The notes under the pieces were generated by a model. The model did no database searches and was not told where the DNA came from. It saw only the letters and a program-made list of their open reading frames with translations. A stretch of 64,000 nt of DNA from Ciceribacter thiooxidans (lineage in GTDB: Bacteria > Pseudomonadota > Alphaproteobacteria > Rhizobiales > Rhizobiaceae): assembly GCF_014126615.1 (NCBI RefSeq), contig NZ_CP059896.1, forward strand, positions 1,498,501 to 1,562,500. Direction: 5' to 3'. Below are positions 16,991 to 26,292 of the stretch, piece by piece (positions within the stretch are counted from its first letter, which is position 1; each line of letters opens with the position of its first letter). The translations under genes were made by a program, and so were the position numbers.

Positions 16991-19030
16991 TCACTCGCGG
17001 CTGCGCCGTCTCCTGCGTCCGCCGCCTTCGCCTTCGCCGTCGGCGAGGAGCTTGCGTTCGGGGAGCGTGACGGCGGCGGCGAGTTTCGGGAAGGGATCGA
17101 CCTTGTTGGGCAACGCCATGGCGTCGATGAAGAGCTGCTGGAAGTGGGGTTCGAGCGCCGTCTCGATCTTCTCGATGCGCCGGACCGTTTCCTCGATTTC
17201 GCGGCGGTAGTCGCGGTTGAGGAGGGCCATGAGTGCACCGGTGCCGGCGGCGTTGCCGACCGCCTTGACCTCGGAGAGGTCGCAATCGGGGATGAGGCCG
17301 AGGACCATTGCGTATTTCGGATCGATGAAGGAGCCGAAGGCGCCGGCGAAGCGGATGGTATCGACGGTCTTGACGCCCTGCTTTTCCATCAGCAGCTTGA
17401 TGCCGGCATAGAGCGCCGCCTTGGCGAGCTGGATGGCGCGGACGTCGTTCTGCGTGACGGTGATCTTCTGGGCGCCGTCGTGCAGCAGGTAGGAAAAGGT
17501 GCGGCCGTTTTCGAGGATACGCGGGCTTTTCGCTGTCAGTGAGCCGTCGACGACGCCGTCGGCGGAGATGACGCCGGAGAGATACATTTCGGCGACGACC
17601 TCGATGATCGCCGAGCCGCAGATGCCGGTGATGCCGGTCTTTTCCGCGGCTTCGGCAAAGCCTTCCTCGTCCGACCACTGGTCGACGCCGATGACCTTGA
17701 AGCGGGGTTCGAGCGTCTGTGCGTCGATGCGCACACGCTCTATGGCGCCGGGGGCGGCGCGCTGGCCGCAGGAGATTTCCGCACCCTCGAAGGCCGGACC
17801 GGTGGGCGAGGAGGCGGCGACGGTGTGTTGGCGGTTACCGAGCACGATTTCGGCATTGGTGCCGACATCGACGAGCAGCATCATGCGGTCCTGCCGATGC
17901 GGTCCTTCCGAGAGCGTGGCACCGGCGGCGTCGGCGCCGACATGGCCGGCGATGCAGGGCAGGCAGTAGACGCGGGCGCCGTGGTTGATGGCGAGATCGA
18001 TCTCGCGCGACCAGGTGTGCACGGCGCCTGACACGGCGAGCGCGAACGGCGCCTGGCCGAGCTCGGTCGGGTCGATGCCGAGGAACAAGTGGTGCATGAT
18101 CGGGTTGGCGACGAAGACGGCGTCGAGAATGCTGTTCGGATCGACGCCGGCCTCGGCGCAGACCTTTACGGTGAGTTCGTTGATCGCCTGGCGCACGGCC
18201 TTGGTCATGGCCTCGCGCCCGTCCGGGTTCATCATCACGTAGGAGACGCGGCTCATCAGATCCTCGCCGAAGCGGATCTGCGGGTTCGACGCGCCCGAGG
18301 AGGCGATGACGCGGCCGGACAGCAGCGACACGAGATGCATGGCAATCGTCGTCGAACCGATGTCGCAGGCGATGCCATAGGCCTCGTTGTGCAGTCCAGG
18401 CCAGAGCGCAATCAGGTTCGGCCGCGAACCTTCCAGATCGCGGTGGATGGCGGCGGTCACACCCCAGTTGCCCTTGCGCAGGATCTTCTGCACATCGGGC
18501 AGCAGATGCTGGGCGACGAGGATGTTATGCCAGCCCCAGTCCTTTTCCAGCATGACGTTCAGGCGGTCGAGGTCACCGAGCGGCTTGTGCATGTCTGGCT
18601 CGTCGACCTCGACATAGCAGAGCTGGATCGCCGGATTGCGGTCGAACGTGCGGTCGGTGGCAGCCTTGCGGATCACCTGGGCGTTGACGACCGTATCCTG
18701 CGGCACGTCGATAACGAGGTCGCCGAGGATCTGGGCCGAACAGGAGAGGCGGCGTCCCTCGGGGATGGTCCGAACCTCGGCATAGCGTTTTTCCTTCGGG
18801 CCGACCGGGGAAATGTGGTCGGTCGAGGAGACGATCTTGTGCTTGGCGAAATTGCCTTCCTGCACCTCGATCTGACAGCGGCCGCAGGTGGCGCGACCGC
18901 CGCAGACGCTCTCGACGTAGACGCCGAGGGAACGGGCGGCCTCCAGCACCGGCGTGCCGACGGGGAAGCGACCGCGCTTGCCGGAGGGCATGAAGAGGAT
19001 AAGGGGATCCTTGGACTGGCCTTCGCTCAT
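16991..19030 (-). CDS. Corrinoid protein reductive activase (2Fe-2S, ASKHA ATPase; RACo/RamA-like DUF4445)
   Basis: The 679-residue protein begins with a plant-type 2Fe-2S domain (Cys43, Cys49, Cys52, Cys97; CGGRATCGRCQIEV). A linker and a large ASKHA-type domain follow: AYGIACDIGSTTIAMHLVSLLSGRV, MLLVDVGTNAEIVLG, and FAGAFGSFIDPKYAMVLG. RACo-type activases reduce accidentally oxidised Co(II) corrinoid back to Co(I) using ATP, restarting methyl transfer. The start at 19030 was chosen because the longer frame adds unrelated sequence. The C-terminus ends in a Gly/Arg-rich tail. It belongs with the methyltransferase genes up to 22906 on the same strand, which suggests co-regulation, although a 170-nt gap and a membrane-protein gene intervene. 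Confidence 0.92.
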   Translation of the reverse strand: MSEGQSKDPLILFMPSGKRGRFPVGTPVLEAARSLGVYVESVCGGRATCGRCQIEVQEGNFAKHKIVSSTDHISPVGPKEKRYAEVRTIPEGRRLSCSAQILGDLVIDVPQDTVVNAQVIRKAATDRTFDRNPAIQLCYVEVDEPDMHKPLGDLDRLNVMLEKDWGWHNILVAQHLLPDVQKILRKGNWGVTAAIHRDLEGSRPNLIALWPGLHNEAYGIACDIGSTTIAMHLVSLLSGRVIASSGASNPQIRFGEDLMSRVSYVMMNPDGREAMTKAVRQAINELTVKVCAEAGVDPNSILDAVFVANPIMHHLFLGIDPTELGQAPFALAVSGAVHTWSREIDLAINHGARVYCLPCIAGHVGADAAGATLSEGPHRQDRMMLLVDVGTNAEIVLGNRQHTVAASSPTGPAFEGAEISCGQRAAPGAIERVRIDAQTLEPRFKVIGVDQWSDEEGFAEAAEKTGITGICGSAIIEVVAEMYLSGVISADGVVDGSLTAKSPRILENGRTFSYLLHDGAQKITVTQNDVRAIQLAKAALYAGIKLLMEKQGVKTVDTIRFAGAFGSFIDPKYAMVLGLIPDCDLSEVKAVGNAAGTGALMALLNRDYRREIEETVRRIEKIETALEPHFQQLFIDAMALPNKVDPFPKLAAAVTLPERKLLADGEGEGGGRRRRRSRE

Positions 19031-19202
19031 GTCGAACTCGTCTTTCCTGTGCGAACGTCTCTGCCGGCACGGGCCGGCCATTCTCGATAGACTGCACGGG
19101 TCCGGCGGCTGACGTCCGTCAATTTCCGACATGCACATGCGTCCGCCGGACTTTTGCCCGCCCGCGCGCGGAGAAACAAGGGTGGCCGTTGGGATGCGAG
19201 CC

Positions 19203-19625
19203 TCAGGGCTCGTCCGAGGTGATCCAGGCGCCGATATTGATCGTGCTCGTCAGGATGTCGAGGTAGAGGCCGGTGATGCCGAGGATGACCACCATGGTGG
19301 CGATGACAGAGACGACGAAGACGAGCACCTCGCGCAGGTCGGTCTCCGGCGAACCGAACCACGAGCTCACGTAGTCGTAGGTCATCCAGTAGATGTGCTT
19401 CATCAGGTGCAGCACGAGGAGCGCCATGCCGAGGGCGAGCGGATAGTAGAGCAAGCGGCCGCCCGTAGCGTCGCCGGCGTGGCGGAGGATGATCGCCGAG
19501 AGCGCGGAAATGAAGACCACCCGCGAGATCAGCGCAACATAGTCGGCAAGATGCTTGGCGTCCTGGTAGTCGCCATGGGCAAGCACGCGGGATCTGCGCG
19601 AGAATCGGGCGATGGTGTCGAGCAT
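19203..19625 (-). CDS. Hypothetical four-helix membrane protein
   Basis: The 140-residue product from the ATG at 19625 has hydrophobic stretches at roughly residues 28-47, 60-80, 99-120 and near the C-terminus. A conserved-looking LMKHIYWMTYDYVSSWFG lies between helices. I do not recognise the family. It lies between the reactivase and the pterin-binding methyltransferase on the same strand, but about 170-250 nt from each, so membership of the pathway is uncertain. Confidence 0.65.
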   Translation of the reverse strand: MLDTIARFSRRSRVLAHGDYQDAKHLADYVALISRVVFISALSAIILRHAGDATGGRLLYYPLALGMALLVLHLMKHIYWMTYDYVSSWFGSPETDLREVLVFVVSVIATMVVILGITGLYLDILTSTINIGAWITSDEP

Positions 19626-19707
19626 GAAAAGGCCTGATGGAAAAAACGGTTCGCCGCATGTTGCTGCGGCGAACCTTTCCGTCAAGGGGAGGTGCGATGA
19701 TCTTCCT

Positions 19708-19820
19708 CTTCTCCCCGCCGGGGAGAAGATGCCCGAAGGGCAGATGAGGGGGGCATGGAGAGGCATGGACCTTCCCCCTCATCCGGCGCTGCGCGCCACC
19801 TTCTCCCCGTCGGGGAGAAG
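19708..19820. repeat. Inverted pair of intergenic palindromes
   Basis: CTTCTCCCCGCCGGGGAGAAG at 19708 and CTTCTCCCCGTCGGGGAGAAG at 19800 bracket a further inverted pair ending in GATGAGGGGG / CCCCCTCATC. This is a typical rhizobial intergenic mosaic element. It separates the membrane-protein gene from the methyltransferase operon. Confidence 0.7.
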
Positions 19821-19871
19821 AGCTGCAGCCAGCGCCGTGCCTCAGAAGGTCATTGCTGCCGAGAGGGCAGG

Positions 19872-20837
19872 TTACTCGCTCGCGCCACCTGCGCCGACGC
19901 GGGCGGCACGGCCGCCGCGGCGTCCGCCGCCGGCAGAGGCCGCAGCCGGGGCCGGAGCGGCTGCGCCGCCTTCGGCGGGCTTGTAGTCGCGGTAGGTCTT
20001 GATCCAGTTGTAGCAGTTCTCGTCGGTGCCGTTCAGCACGTTGGCGGCGCGCACCGCCTCCATTTCCTGCGGGCGGCAGGGGTTCATGATCGCCGAGGTC
20101 ATGCCGGCACCGATGACCATCGGGATGAAGCCGGCATTGATGCCGTGGCGGTGCGGCAGGCCGAAGGAAATGTTGGAGAGGCCGCAGGTGGTGTTGACCT
20201 TCAGCTCTTCGCGGAGACGCCGGACGAGGGCGAAGACCTGCAGGCCGGCCGAGCCGACGGCGCCGATGGGCATGACGAGCGGGTCGACGACGATGTCGTG
20301 CGGCTTGATGCCGTAGTCGGCGGCGCGTTCGACGATCTTCTTGGCGACGGCGAAGCGGACGTCCGGATCCTGTGAGATGCCGGTCTCGTCGTTGGAGATG
20401 GCGACGACCGGCACGTTGTACTTGGCGCAGAGCGGCAGGATCGCTTCGAGCTTCTCTTCCTCGCCGGTGACGGAATTGATGAGCGGCCGGCCCTTGGCGA
20501 CCTTCAGCGCGGCCTCGATGGCGGCGGTGACGGAGCTGTCGATCGAGAGCGGCACGTCGACGAGGCCCTGGACGATCTCCATGGTCTTGACGAGCAGGCC
20601 CGGCTCCGTCTCGTTCGGGTTGACCGAGGTGACGCCGGCATTGACGTCGAGCATGGTGGCGCCGGCAGCGACCTGTTCCAGCGCGTCCTTGATGACGGTT
20701 TCGAAGTTGCCTTCCATCATCTCGGCGGCGAGCTTCTTGCGGCCGGTGGGGTTGATGCGTTCGCCGATGACGCAGAACGGCTGGTCGAAGCCGATGACGA
20801 TTTCGCGGGTGGCGGACGCGACGATGGTGCGGGTCAT
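19872..20837 (-). CDS. Pterin-binding corrinoid:tetrahydrofolate methyltransferase (MeTr/AcsE-like)
   Basis: The 321-residue protein carries the pterin-binding TIM-barrel signature: FCVIGERINPTGRKKLAAEM, AGATMLDVNAGV, LSIDSS, INSVTGEE, and a C-terminal NTTCGLSNISFGLPHR. Family members move a methyl group between a corrinoid protein and tetrahydrofolate, giving methyl-THF. The ATG at 20837 has GGAGGAATGAA before it. The last 40 residues are an Ala/Gly/Pro-rich tail that is unusual for the family and probably disordered. It follows metF by 101 nt on the same strand. Confidence 0.92.
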   Translation of the reverse strand: MTRTIVASATREIVIGFDQPFCVIGERINPTGRKKLAAEMMEGNFETVIKDALEQVAAGATMLDVNAGVTSVNPNETEPGLLVKTMEIVQGLVDVPLSIDSSVTAAIEAALKVAKGRPLINSVTGEEEKLEAILPLCAKYNVPVVAISNDETGISQDPDVRFAVAKKIVERAADYGIKPHDIVVDPLVMPIGAVGSAGLQVFALVRRLREELKVNTTCGLSNISFGLPHRHGINAGFIPMVIGAGMTSAIMNPCRPQEMEAVRAANVLNGTDENCYNWIKTYRDYKPAEGGAAAPAPAAASAGGGRRGGRAARVGAGGASE

Positions 20838-20938
20838 TTCATTCCTCCGGTCGGATGCGCGGGAGAGCACTCTAGCGCGCGGGCAATGGGTTCAAAAGAC
20901 GGTTTCCGGCGCGATTCCGCGCCGGCTTTCGATCTGGT

Positions 20939-22030
20939 TTAATGGGGGTGCTGGGCGGCGATGCCGGCGAGCTGCTGCTGGTCCTCGACCTTTTCCTCGC
21001 GGATCTCCTCCAGCCGTTCGGCGACGAGCGCATCGACCGGGTTCGGTTCGCGTTTCCACGGCCTGCGCCCCTTCAGGACGCCCGATTCGTGGACGATCTC
21101 CGCGACATATTCCTCCTGGCGATAGGCCATAACGTGGATACCGGAGACGCCTGCGATCTCCTTCACCTCGTTGATGATGTCGATGCAGAGCTGCTTGCCT
21201 TCCTTCTTCTGGTCCTGAGCCCCTTCGAGGCGGGCGATGACGTGATCCGGGATATGGACGCCCGGCACGTTGGAGCGGATCCACTTGGCGGTCTTGGCGG
21301 ACGCCAGCGGCCCGACGCCGACGAGGATGAAGCATTTCTCGTCGAGGCCGAGATCGCGGACCTTCTGCATGTAGGTCTTCAGCATCGGCACGTCGTAGCA
21401 GTACTGGCTCTGCACGAACTGGGCGCCGGCGGCGATCTTCTTCGCCAGCCGGTGCGGCCGGAAGTCGTAAGGCGGCGCGAACGGATTGATCGCCGCGCCG
21501 AGGAAGACCTGCGGCGGCGTCGTCAGCTTGCGGCCGGAGAGGAACTTCGCCTCGTCGCGCATGGTCCGCACGGTTTCGAGCAGCGACATGGAATCGAGAT
21601 CGAAGACGGGCTTGGCGCCCGGCTGGTCGCCGGCCTGCACGCCGTCGCCGGTGAGACAGAGGATGTTCTGCACGCCCATGGCGGAGGCGCCGAGCACGTC
21701 GCCCTGGATGGCGATGCGGTTCTTGTCGCGGCAGGCAATCTGCATGATCGGCGCATAGCCCATGCGGGTCAGGAGCGCGCAGATGCCGACGGAGGACATG
21801 TGGCAGTTGGCGCCCGATGCATCGACGGCGTTGATGCCGTCCACCCAGCCGTCGAAGATCGCCGCGCGTTCGTAGACGTCGTGCGGATTGGCGCTGTCGG
21901 GCGGGTTGAGTTCGGCGGTGACGGCGAATTCGCCGCGGCGCAGGACGCGCTCAAGGCGGCCGCGGGAGGAATGGCCGGGCAGCGGATCAAGCGGCAGGCC
22001 GGGATCGACGGGATTGATGTCGGGGCTCAT
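20939..22030 (-). CDS. metF: Methylenetetrahydrofolate reductase, acetogen-like catalytic subunit
   Basis: The MTHFR TIM barrel is recognised by GEFAVTAELNPPDS, VDGINAVDASGANCHMSS, MQIACRDKNRIAIQGDVLGA, NILCLTGDGVQAGDQPGAKPV and FVQSQYCYDV. It would interconvert methyl-THF and methylene-THF; in a demethylating pathway it would run in the oxidative direction. Its start overlaps the stop of the upstream gene by 4 nt (ATGA). That upstream gene encodes a MetV-like cysteine-rich partner, an arrangement typical of acetogens rather than of ordinary proteobacterial MetF. Confidence 0.9.
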   Translation of the reverse strand: MSPDINPVDPGLPLDPLPGHSSRGRLERVLRRGEFAVTAELNPPDSANPHDVYERAAIFDGWVDGINAVDASGANCHMSSVGICALLTRMGYAPIMQIACRDKNRIAIQGDVLGASAMGVQNILCLTGDGVQAGDQPGAKPVFDLDSMSLLETVRTMRDEAKFLSGRKLTTPPQVFLGAAINPFAPPYDFRPHRLAKKIAAGAQFVQSQYCYDVPMLKTYMQKVRDLGLDEKCFILVGVGPLASAKTAKWIRSNVPGVHIPDHVIARLEGAQDQKKEGKQLCIDIINEVKEIAGVSGIHVMAYRQEEYVAEIVHESGVLKGRRPWKREPNPVDALVAERLEEIREEKVEDQQQLAGIAAQHPH

Positions 22031-22611
22031 GCGTTCTCCCCCTTCTTGGCGTTTTCGCGAGCGGCGGCGGCTTCGGCGGTCACCCGCAGCCAGGACGAGG
22101 TTTCGCGCAGCGACTGGTTCACCGGCTTCTGGACCTTGAGGATCGCGTCGCCGTTGGCCATGTTGCGGGAGCCGGCCCAGGCCTGCACCCAGACGCAGGG
22201 CATGTCAGGCTCGACCTCGCAGTGGCCGTTGGCGCGAACGCCGCCGCAGGGACCGTTCCGGAGCTGCTTCGGGCAGTTCATCGGGCAGGACATGCCGGTC
22301 GAGGACAGCACGCACTGGCCGCACATGCGACAGTCGAAGAGCAGGCCCTTGACGTTGCGTTCGACGAAGGTCACCGGCCGCTCGACGCGGCCGTAGCCGA
22401 TCCGGTTCCAGACCGGATGCAGCCACAGGAACGCGTCGGCGAAGCGGCCGTAGAACCATTCGAGAAAGCGCGAGTGGCGCACCGACCAGAGACGGATGGT
22501 ATAGGAACGGCGGGCGCGGCGGTTCGGCGACACCGCCGCGGGCGTATAGGCGCCCGTCGCCGCCTTCTTGGCCGGCGCCGCATTGCCGGGGCCGGGTTTG
22601 CCGTCAACCAT
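22027..22611 (-). CDS. MetV-like MTHFR C-terminal (zinc/cysteine-rich) partner protein
   Basis: The 194-residue product holds the MTHFR_C-type cysteine cluster LLFDCRMCGQCVLSSTGMSC, then PMNCPKQLRNGPCGG and CEVEPDMPCVW. In acetogenic bacteria this domain is MetV, the zinc-containing subunit that pairs with MetF. Here it is a separate gene translationally coupled to metF by ATGA. Its N-terminus adds a basic region and a hydrophobic-aromatic segment (FLEWFYGRFADAFLWLHPVW). It probably shuttles electrons or stabilises MetF; that function is inferred from the acetogen homologue. Confidence 0.85.
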   Translation of the reverse strand: MVDGKPGPGNAAPAKKAATGAYTPAAVSPNRRARRSYTIRLWSVRHSRFLEWFYGRFADAFLWLHPVWNRIGYGRVERPVTFVERNVKGLLFDCRMCGQCVLSSTGMSCPMNCPKQLRNGPCGGVRANGHCEVEPDMPCVWVQAWAGSRNMANGDAILKVQKPVNQSLRETSSWLRVTAEAAAARENAKKGENA

Positions 22612-22906
22612 TGTCGCGTCCTCCCTTCTGGACGAGCGCGACGAGCCGCGCCTTGTCATATGCCTCTTCGATTTCGGCCGCGGCCTTGTCGGCTTCGGTT
22701 TCGAGATCGTCGGAGACCGGCACGGGGTCGCCCTTGCGCCATTCGGCCAGATAGTCGTCGGTTTCGGCGGCGCCGGTGCGCATCGCGCACATGTCGATCG
22801 CCTCGGTGAAACGCAACGACAGTTCGCGTTTTGCCGTCTTCCTGCCCTGCTTGACGATCACCTGGGCGGGAATGTCGCGCCAGTAGACGATGATGCGGTC
22901 TGCCAT
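22604..22906 (-). CDS. Virulence_fact (PF13769-like) small conserved protein
   Basis: The 100-residue product starts MADRIIVYWRDIPAQVIVKQGR and continues with RELSLRFTEAIDMCAMRTGA and DDYLAEWRKGDP. This matches the small alphaproteobacterial family annotated as virulence factor, whose real function is unknown. Its 3' end overlaps the metV start by 8 nt, so it is translated with the metV-metF pair and is the first gene of that operon. It probably supports folate or C1 metabolism; this is inference from position. Confidence 0.8.
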   Translation of the reverse strand: MADRIIVYWRDIPAQVIVKQGRKTAKRELSLRFTEAIDMCAMRTGAAETDDYLAEWRKGDPVPVSDDLETEADKAAAEIEEAYDKARLVALVQKGGRDNG

Positions 22907-22964
22907 GCCTTTTCGGTCTCCTTTGCCACCACATTGCACAGGCCCCGTGCGGCGGACTGCGCTT

Positions 22965-22999
22965 GCGACGACGTCGCACAGAGCAAAAAGCGACGTCGC
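22965..22999 (-). promoter_or_regulatory. Candidate GlxA-type regulator site, copy B
   Basis: It contains GACGTCGC, 8 bases, AAAAGCGAC, then GTCGC, located 59-93 nt upstream of the first gene of the metV-metF-methyltransferase operon. Its half sites and spacing are identical to copy A between the corrinoid-protein and mttB genes. Confidence 0.55.
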
Positions 23000-23038
23000 A
23001 GAAAATTAGAGCGTTTGTTCCGTCGATCGCCCCGGAAC

Positions 23039-23830
23039 CTACCAGATGCCGCGGGTGAGGCCGTAGCGCAGCCAGGTCCAGAGGGGTGGCGGAAAGCGCA
23101 AATGCGACGGCCCTTCGGCAGGCATCGGCCGCAGCCGACCGTGGACGGCATCCTCGACCGCCTGCTCGACGATTCCGAGCGAAGCGATGGTCAGCGTCAG
23201 CGGATAGGTGGCGATGAAATCGCCGGGCTCCGGACGGGTGCGGACCTCGTAGAGCGTGCCGCCGGTGTCCGTGCCGGCATCGACCAGGTGCACGGTGGCG
23301 CCGAAATTGCCCGCATCGCCGAGGGCCAGTGACCAGTAACCGCCCATCTGGCCGCGATAGGCGGGATTGATGCCGGCATGGAGGTTGAGGACCGGGCAGG
23401 GGAGTTTTTCCAGGGTCGTTCGCGTCATCAGCCGGGTGCTGACGAGCAGGATGACCGCGGGTCTAAGCTCCCGGACGAGCTCGACGCACCGGGGATCGTT
23501 GATCGAGGCAACCCGGCTTGCCGGCACGTGTTGGGGCATGACGGGATCGGCGTTGCGGCGGTGGCAGATCTCAGCGGTACGGCGGGCGGCAAGCGGCCGG
23601 AGAAAGCGACCGGCCATCATCGTCGCGAGCTGCCCGAGCGCATTCGGCCAGCCAAAGCGGCGCGCCCGGCGTCGGGTAATCCCGGATTTCGATTCCGGTT
23701 CTTCGAGGATGACGTGGAGGTTCCGCCAGCGCGCGACGAGCGCATTGATGACGACGGCGGGATTGGGTCCACCGGCGGTCATCACCACCACCAGGGCGTC
23801 TTCGGCACTCACCGTCGGAGGTATGGTCAT
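23039..23830 (-). CDS. Formyltransferase family protein
   Basis: The 263-residue product carries the N10-formyl-THF-dependent formyltransferase core: PCPVLNLHAGINPAYRGQMG with the catalytic-type Asn-x-His, then GATVHLVDAGTDTGGTLYE. Members formylate amino sugars, Met-tRNA or other amines; the target is not evident. The N-terminal region differs from methionyl-tRNA formyltransferase. It lies just upstream of, and on the same strand as, the folate operon, but site B and its own terminating gap separate them. Confidence 0.85.
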   Translation of the reverse strand: MTIPPTVSAEDALVVVMTAGGPNPAVVINALVARWRNLHVILEEPESKSGITRRRARRFGWPNALGQLATMMAGRFLRPLAARRTAEICHRRNADPVMPQHVPASRVASINDPRCVELVRELRPAVILLVSTRLMTRTTLEKLPCPVLNLHAGINPAYRGQMGGYWSLALGDAGNFGATVHLVDAGTDTGGTLYEVRTRPEPGDFIATYPLTLTIASLGIVEQAVEDAVHGRLRPMPAEGPSHLRFPPPLWTWLRYGLTRGIW

Positions 23831-23864
23831 TCGGGACTCGCAGGACGGGGCCGCACGGGCTGGC

Positions 23865-24533
23865 TCAGAAGACGAGGGCGATTATAGCACCCGCCGTGAG
23901 GACCACAAACCCGGCGAGCAGGAGGGCGACGACGCCGACAAGGCAGCCGATCAGCACGCCGAGCCCGTCGCGTTCGGAATGGGCGAACCCGATGATCGCC
24001 AGCGCGAAAGCGGGCGGCCAGTTGCCGAGCGGGATCGGCAGGATCACCACCACCGCGAGGAGAAGGACATAAAGCCCGAGAATGCGTTCGGAGAAGCGGC
24101 TGCCGAGAAACCAGTAGCGCGGGCCGAACAGCCGCTCGGCGACACGAAGGGAGGGAACCAGCTTCTCGACGATCTTCTCGAAGGTGGAACGGGCGACGCC
24201 GTAGTCGCCGAGCCAGCGCGGAAGAACGACGCGACCGTGCGGCGAAGCGATCATCTGCCAGGCGACGACGGCGAGCGGAAGGCCGAGCACGAGCGTCGCG
24301 CCGGGTGGCGCCGGAACGAGATTGGGAAGCGCGAAGATCAGGAGAAAGGCACCGAAGGAGCGGTCCTGCAGGGCGACGGCGACATCGCCGACGGTGGTGC
24401 GCTCATGCGGCGCCTGCGCCAGTCGCTCCAGCAGCCGCGAGAGATGTTCGCCCGGCCTGCCTTCTCCGTCGTGGTCGAAAGCTGCCGTCACCGCGTCCGC
24501 TCCCTCCGTCATTCGCTCCGTTGCATTCTCCAT
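23865..24533 (-). CDS. ExoD-family membrane protein
   Basis: From the ATG at 24533 a 222-residue membrane protein reads RTTVGDVAVALQDRSFGAFLLIFALPNLVPAPPG, LVLGLPLAVVAWQM and YWFLGSRFSERILG. These match the ExoD family, linked in Sinorhizobium to exopolysaccharide production and alkaline tolerance. About four to five membrane segments follow. It is on the same strand as the formyltransferase, 34 nt upstream, so they may be co-transcribed. Confidence 0.87.
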   Translation of the reverse strand: MENATERMTEGADAVTAAFDHDGEGRPGEHLSRLLERLAQAPHERTTVGDVAVALQDRSFGAFLLIFALPNLVPAPPGATLVLGLPLAVVAWQMIASPHGRVVLPRWLGDYGVARSTFEKIVEKLVPSLRVAERLFGPRYWFLGSRFSERILGLYVLLLAVVVILPIPLGNWPPAFALAIIGFAHSERDGLGVLIGCLVGVVALLLAGFVVLTAGAIIALVF

Positions 24534-24762
24534 GAAAACCACCGTGCACGGAAAATGTTGCGACCGAATTAAGGCAAATGCCGCGGGCAGTCGGAACGCG
24601 GTGCCGGTTTTCCGGGAGATTCTGCAACCATTCGGCGATTTCGCTCGCCACATAAACAACCAGAATCGCGAATAGGATTATATTCCTTCGATGTGGCGTG
24701 CCGCATCGGAGATGAGGAAAAATGGCCCTCTGCGAGATGGGCCCGCTGAAGGAGACGCGGAA

Positions 24763-26133
24763 ATGACCTATTACAAGCGCGAAAGCGAAACTCTGGTTCT
24801 CAGTGCCGCCGGTACGTCGCCAGGCACCGGCTGGGTGGCGACGACCGTACAGAATGCGATGAACTATGCCCGAACGAACGGGCTCACCCTGGTGCTGCTC
24901 AGCGGCGTCTTTTCGACGGGCGCGCTGAATGTCGATACGGCGACAGGAAGTGGAAAGACGCTCACCATGCGGGCGGCCGTGGCCGGCGCCGCGACGCTGC
25001 GCTTTACCGGCGGCAGCTACCTGCTTCAGGTGAACGGGATCCACGATGTTTCGATTTCGGGCGTGGCATTCGACGGCCAGAACGCCGCAATCAGCGACGG
25101 CTCCAACCAGGCCGGCCTCGTGCGCTTTCAGAACTGTACCGGTTTCAACCTGGCAGGCTGCAAGGTGACGCGCAGCACGAAGACCGGCGTGGTGGCGCTC
25201 GCCGCCGCTCGCGGAACGGTCGCCGATTGCGCAATCGACAACTGCTCGGTCGGCGTTCTCGTCTACAACAGCCGCGTCGACGTGATCCACAACCGCATCA
25301 TCACCTGCGCGAACAACGGCGTCTATGTCTGGCGTGAACCGGCCGGAGGCGGCGTCCAGTATGACGGCTCGACGATCATCGACAATGTCATCGCCGACAT
25401 CGCGACCGCGGGCGGCGGCACCGGCCAGAACGGCAACGGTATCGTGGTCTATCGGGCTCTCGGCGTGAAGGCGTCCGGCAATACGATCTCGGACGTGCAG
25501 TACTCCTGCATCCGCTTCAACGCTTCCGGTGCGGCGCAGATCACCGGCAACCACTGCATCTCGGCGCGGGAATGTTCCATCTTCGTCGAGGCTACCACTC
25601 CCGGCCTGAACCTCGACGGCGCGGTGCTTGCCGACAACATCATCGAGCAGGCGGGTGACGGCATCAAGGTCGTCAATCTCGGTCTCTACAGCGACGGTAT
25701 CGCCCGGCGGATCGCGATTTCCTCGAACCACATCCGCCACATTACCAAGAACACGATCAACGATCCGGGCTATTCGCCGACCATCACGAATGCCTGCGGC
25801 ATCCAGGTGGAGGGGCTCTGCGTGCTGACCGGCAACATGATCGAGGATGCCGCCGGATTCGGGATCGTGCTCGGCACCAACGAGGCGACCTACGACCTGC
25901 TGGCCACCGGCAACCTGATCCACGCCTCCGTCACCGGCATCGGCTGTTCGAACAACGCGTCCGCCGGCCGGATCTCGATCGTCGGGAATGTGGTCAGCGG
26001 CGCGACGAACGGATCCATCGTTCCGGTGGCGTTCAACGGCGCGAGTTTCTACCGCGTCGGTTCGACCGAGCTCGCCAATACCGCCGACAGCCAGACCGGC
26101 AACGTCTATCTGGGCAACAATCGCGGCTACTGA
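24763..26133 (+). CDS. Right-handed parallel beta-helix repeat protein
   Basis: The 456-residue product consists of repeated coils of about 22 residues with N-x-I and G-I-x-V patterns, for example IIDNVIADIATAGG, GNTISDVQYSCIRF and VLADNIIEQAGDGI. This is a pectate-lyase-like beta-helix related to the TIGR03808 family of rhizobia. No signal peptide or Tat motif is visible at the chosen start (MTYYKRESETL, with GAAGGAG upstream), unlike Tat-exported relatives. The start of the protein resembles phage tail-spike style modules. The substrate is unknown, probably a polysaccharide. Confidence 0.75.
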   Translation: MTYYKRESETLVLSAAGTSPGTGWVATTVQNAMNYARTNGLTLVLLSGVFSTGALNVDTATGSGKTLTMRAAVAGAATLRFTGGSYLLQVNGIHDVSISGVAFDGQNAAISDGSNQAGLVRFQNCTGFNLAGCKVTRSTKTGVVALAAARGTVADCAIDNCSVGVLVYNSRVDVIHNRIITCANNGVYVWREPAGGGVQYDGSTIIDNVIADIATAGGGTGQNGNGIVVYRALGVKASGNTISDVQYSCIRFNASGAAQITGNHCISARECSIFVEATTPGLNLDGAVLADNIIEQAGDGIKVVNLGLYSDGIARRIAISSNHIRHITKNTINDPGYSPTITNACGIQVEGLCVLTGNMIEDAAGFGIVLGTNEATYDLLATGNLIHASVTGIGCSNNASAGRISIVGNVVSGATNGSIVPVAFNGASFYRVGSTELANTADSQTGNVYLGNNRGY

Positions 26134-26292
26134 CGCTGGCGCAGCAGGCAGCCGGGGGCGGGGAAACCCGCCTCCGGACGGTATTCCGGACTGATGATTT
26201 GGAAGCCGTGCTTTGCCTTGCTTTTACCCAAAGCCGGTGCGATGGACGCTCTCGCAGATTCCCTGTGGAACAAGAGAGGAGAGGTTTACCCC

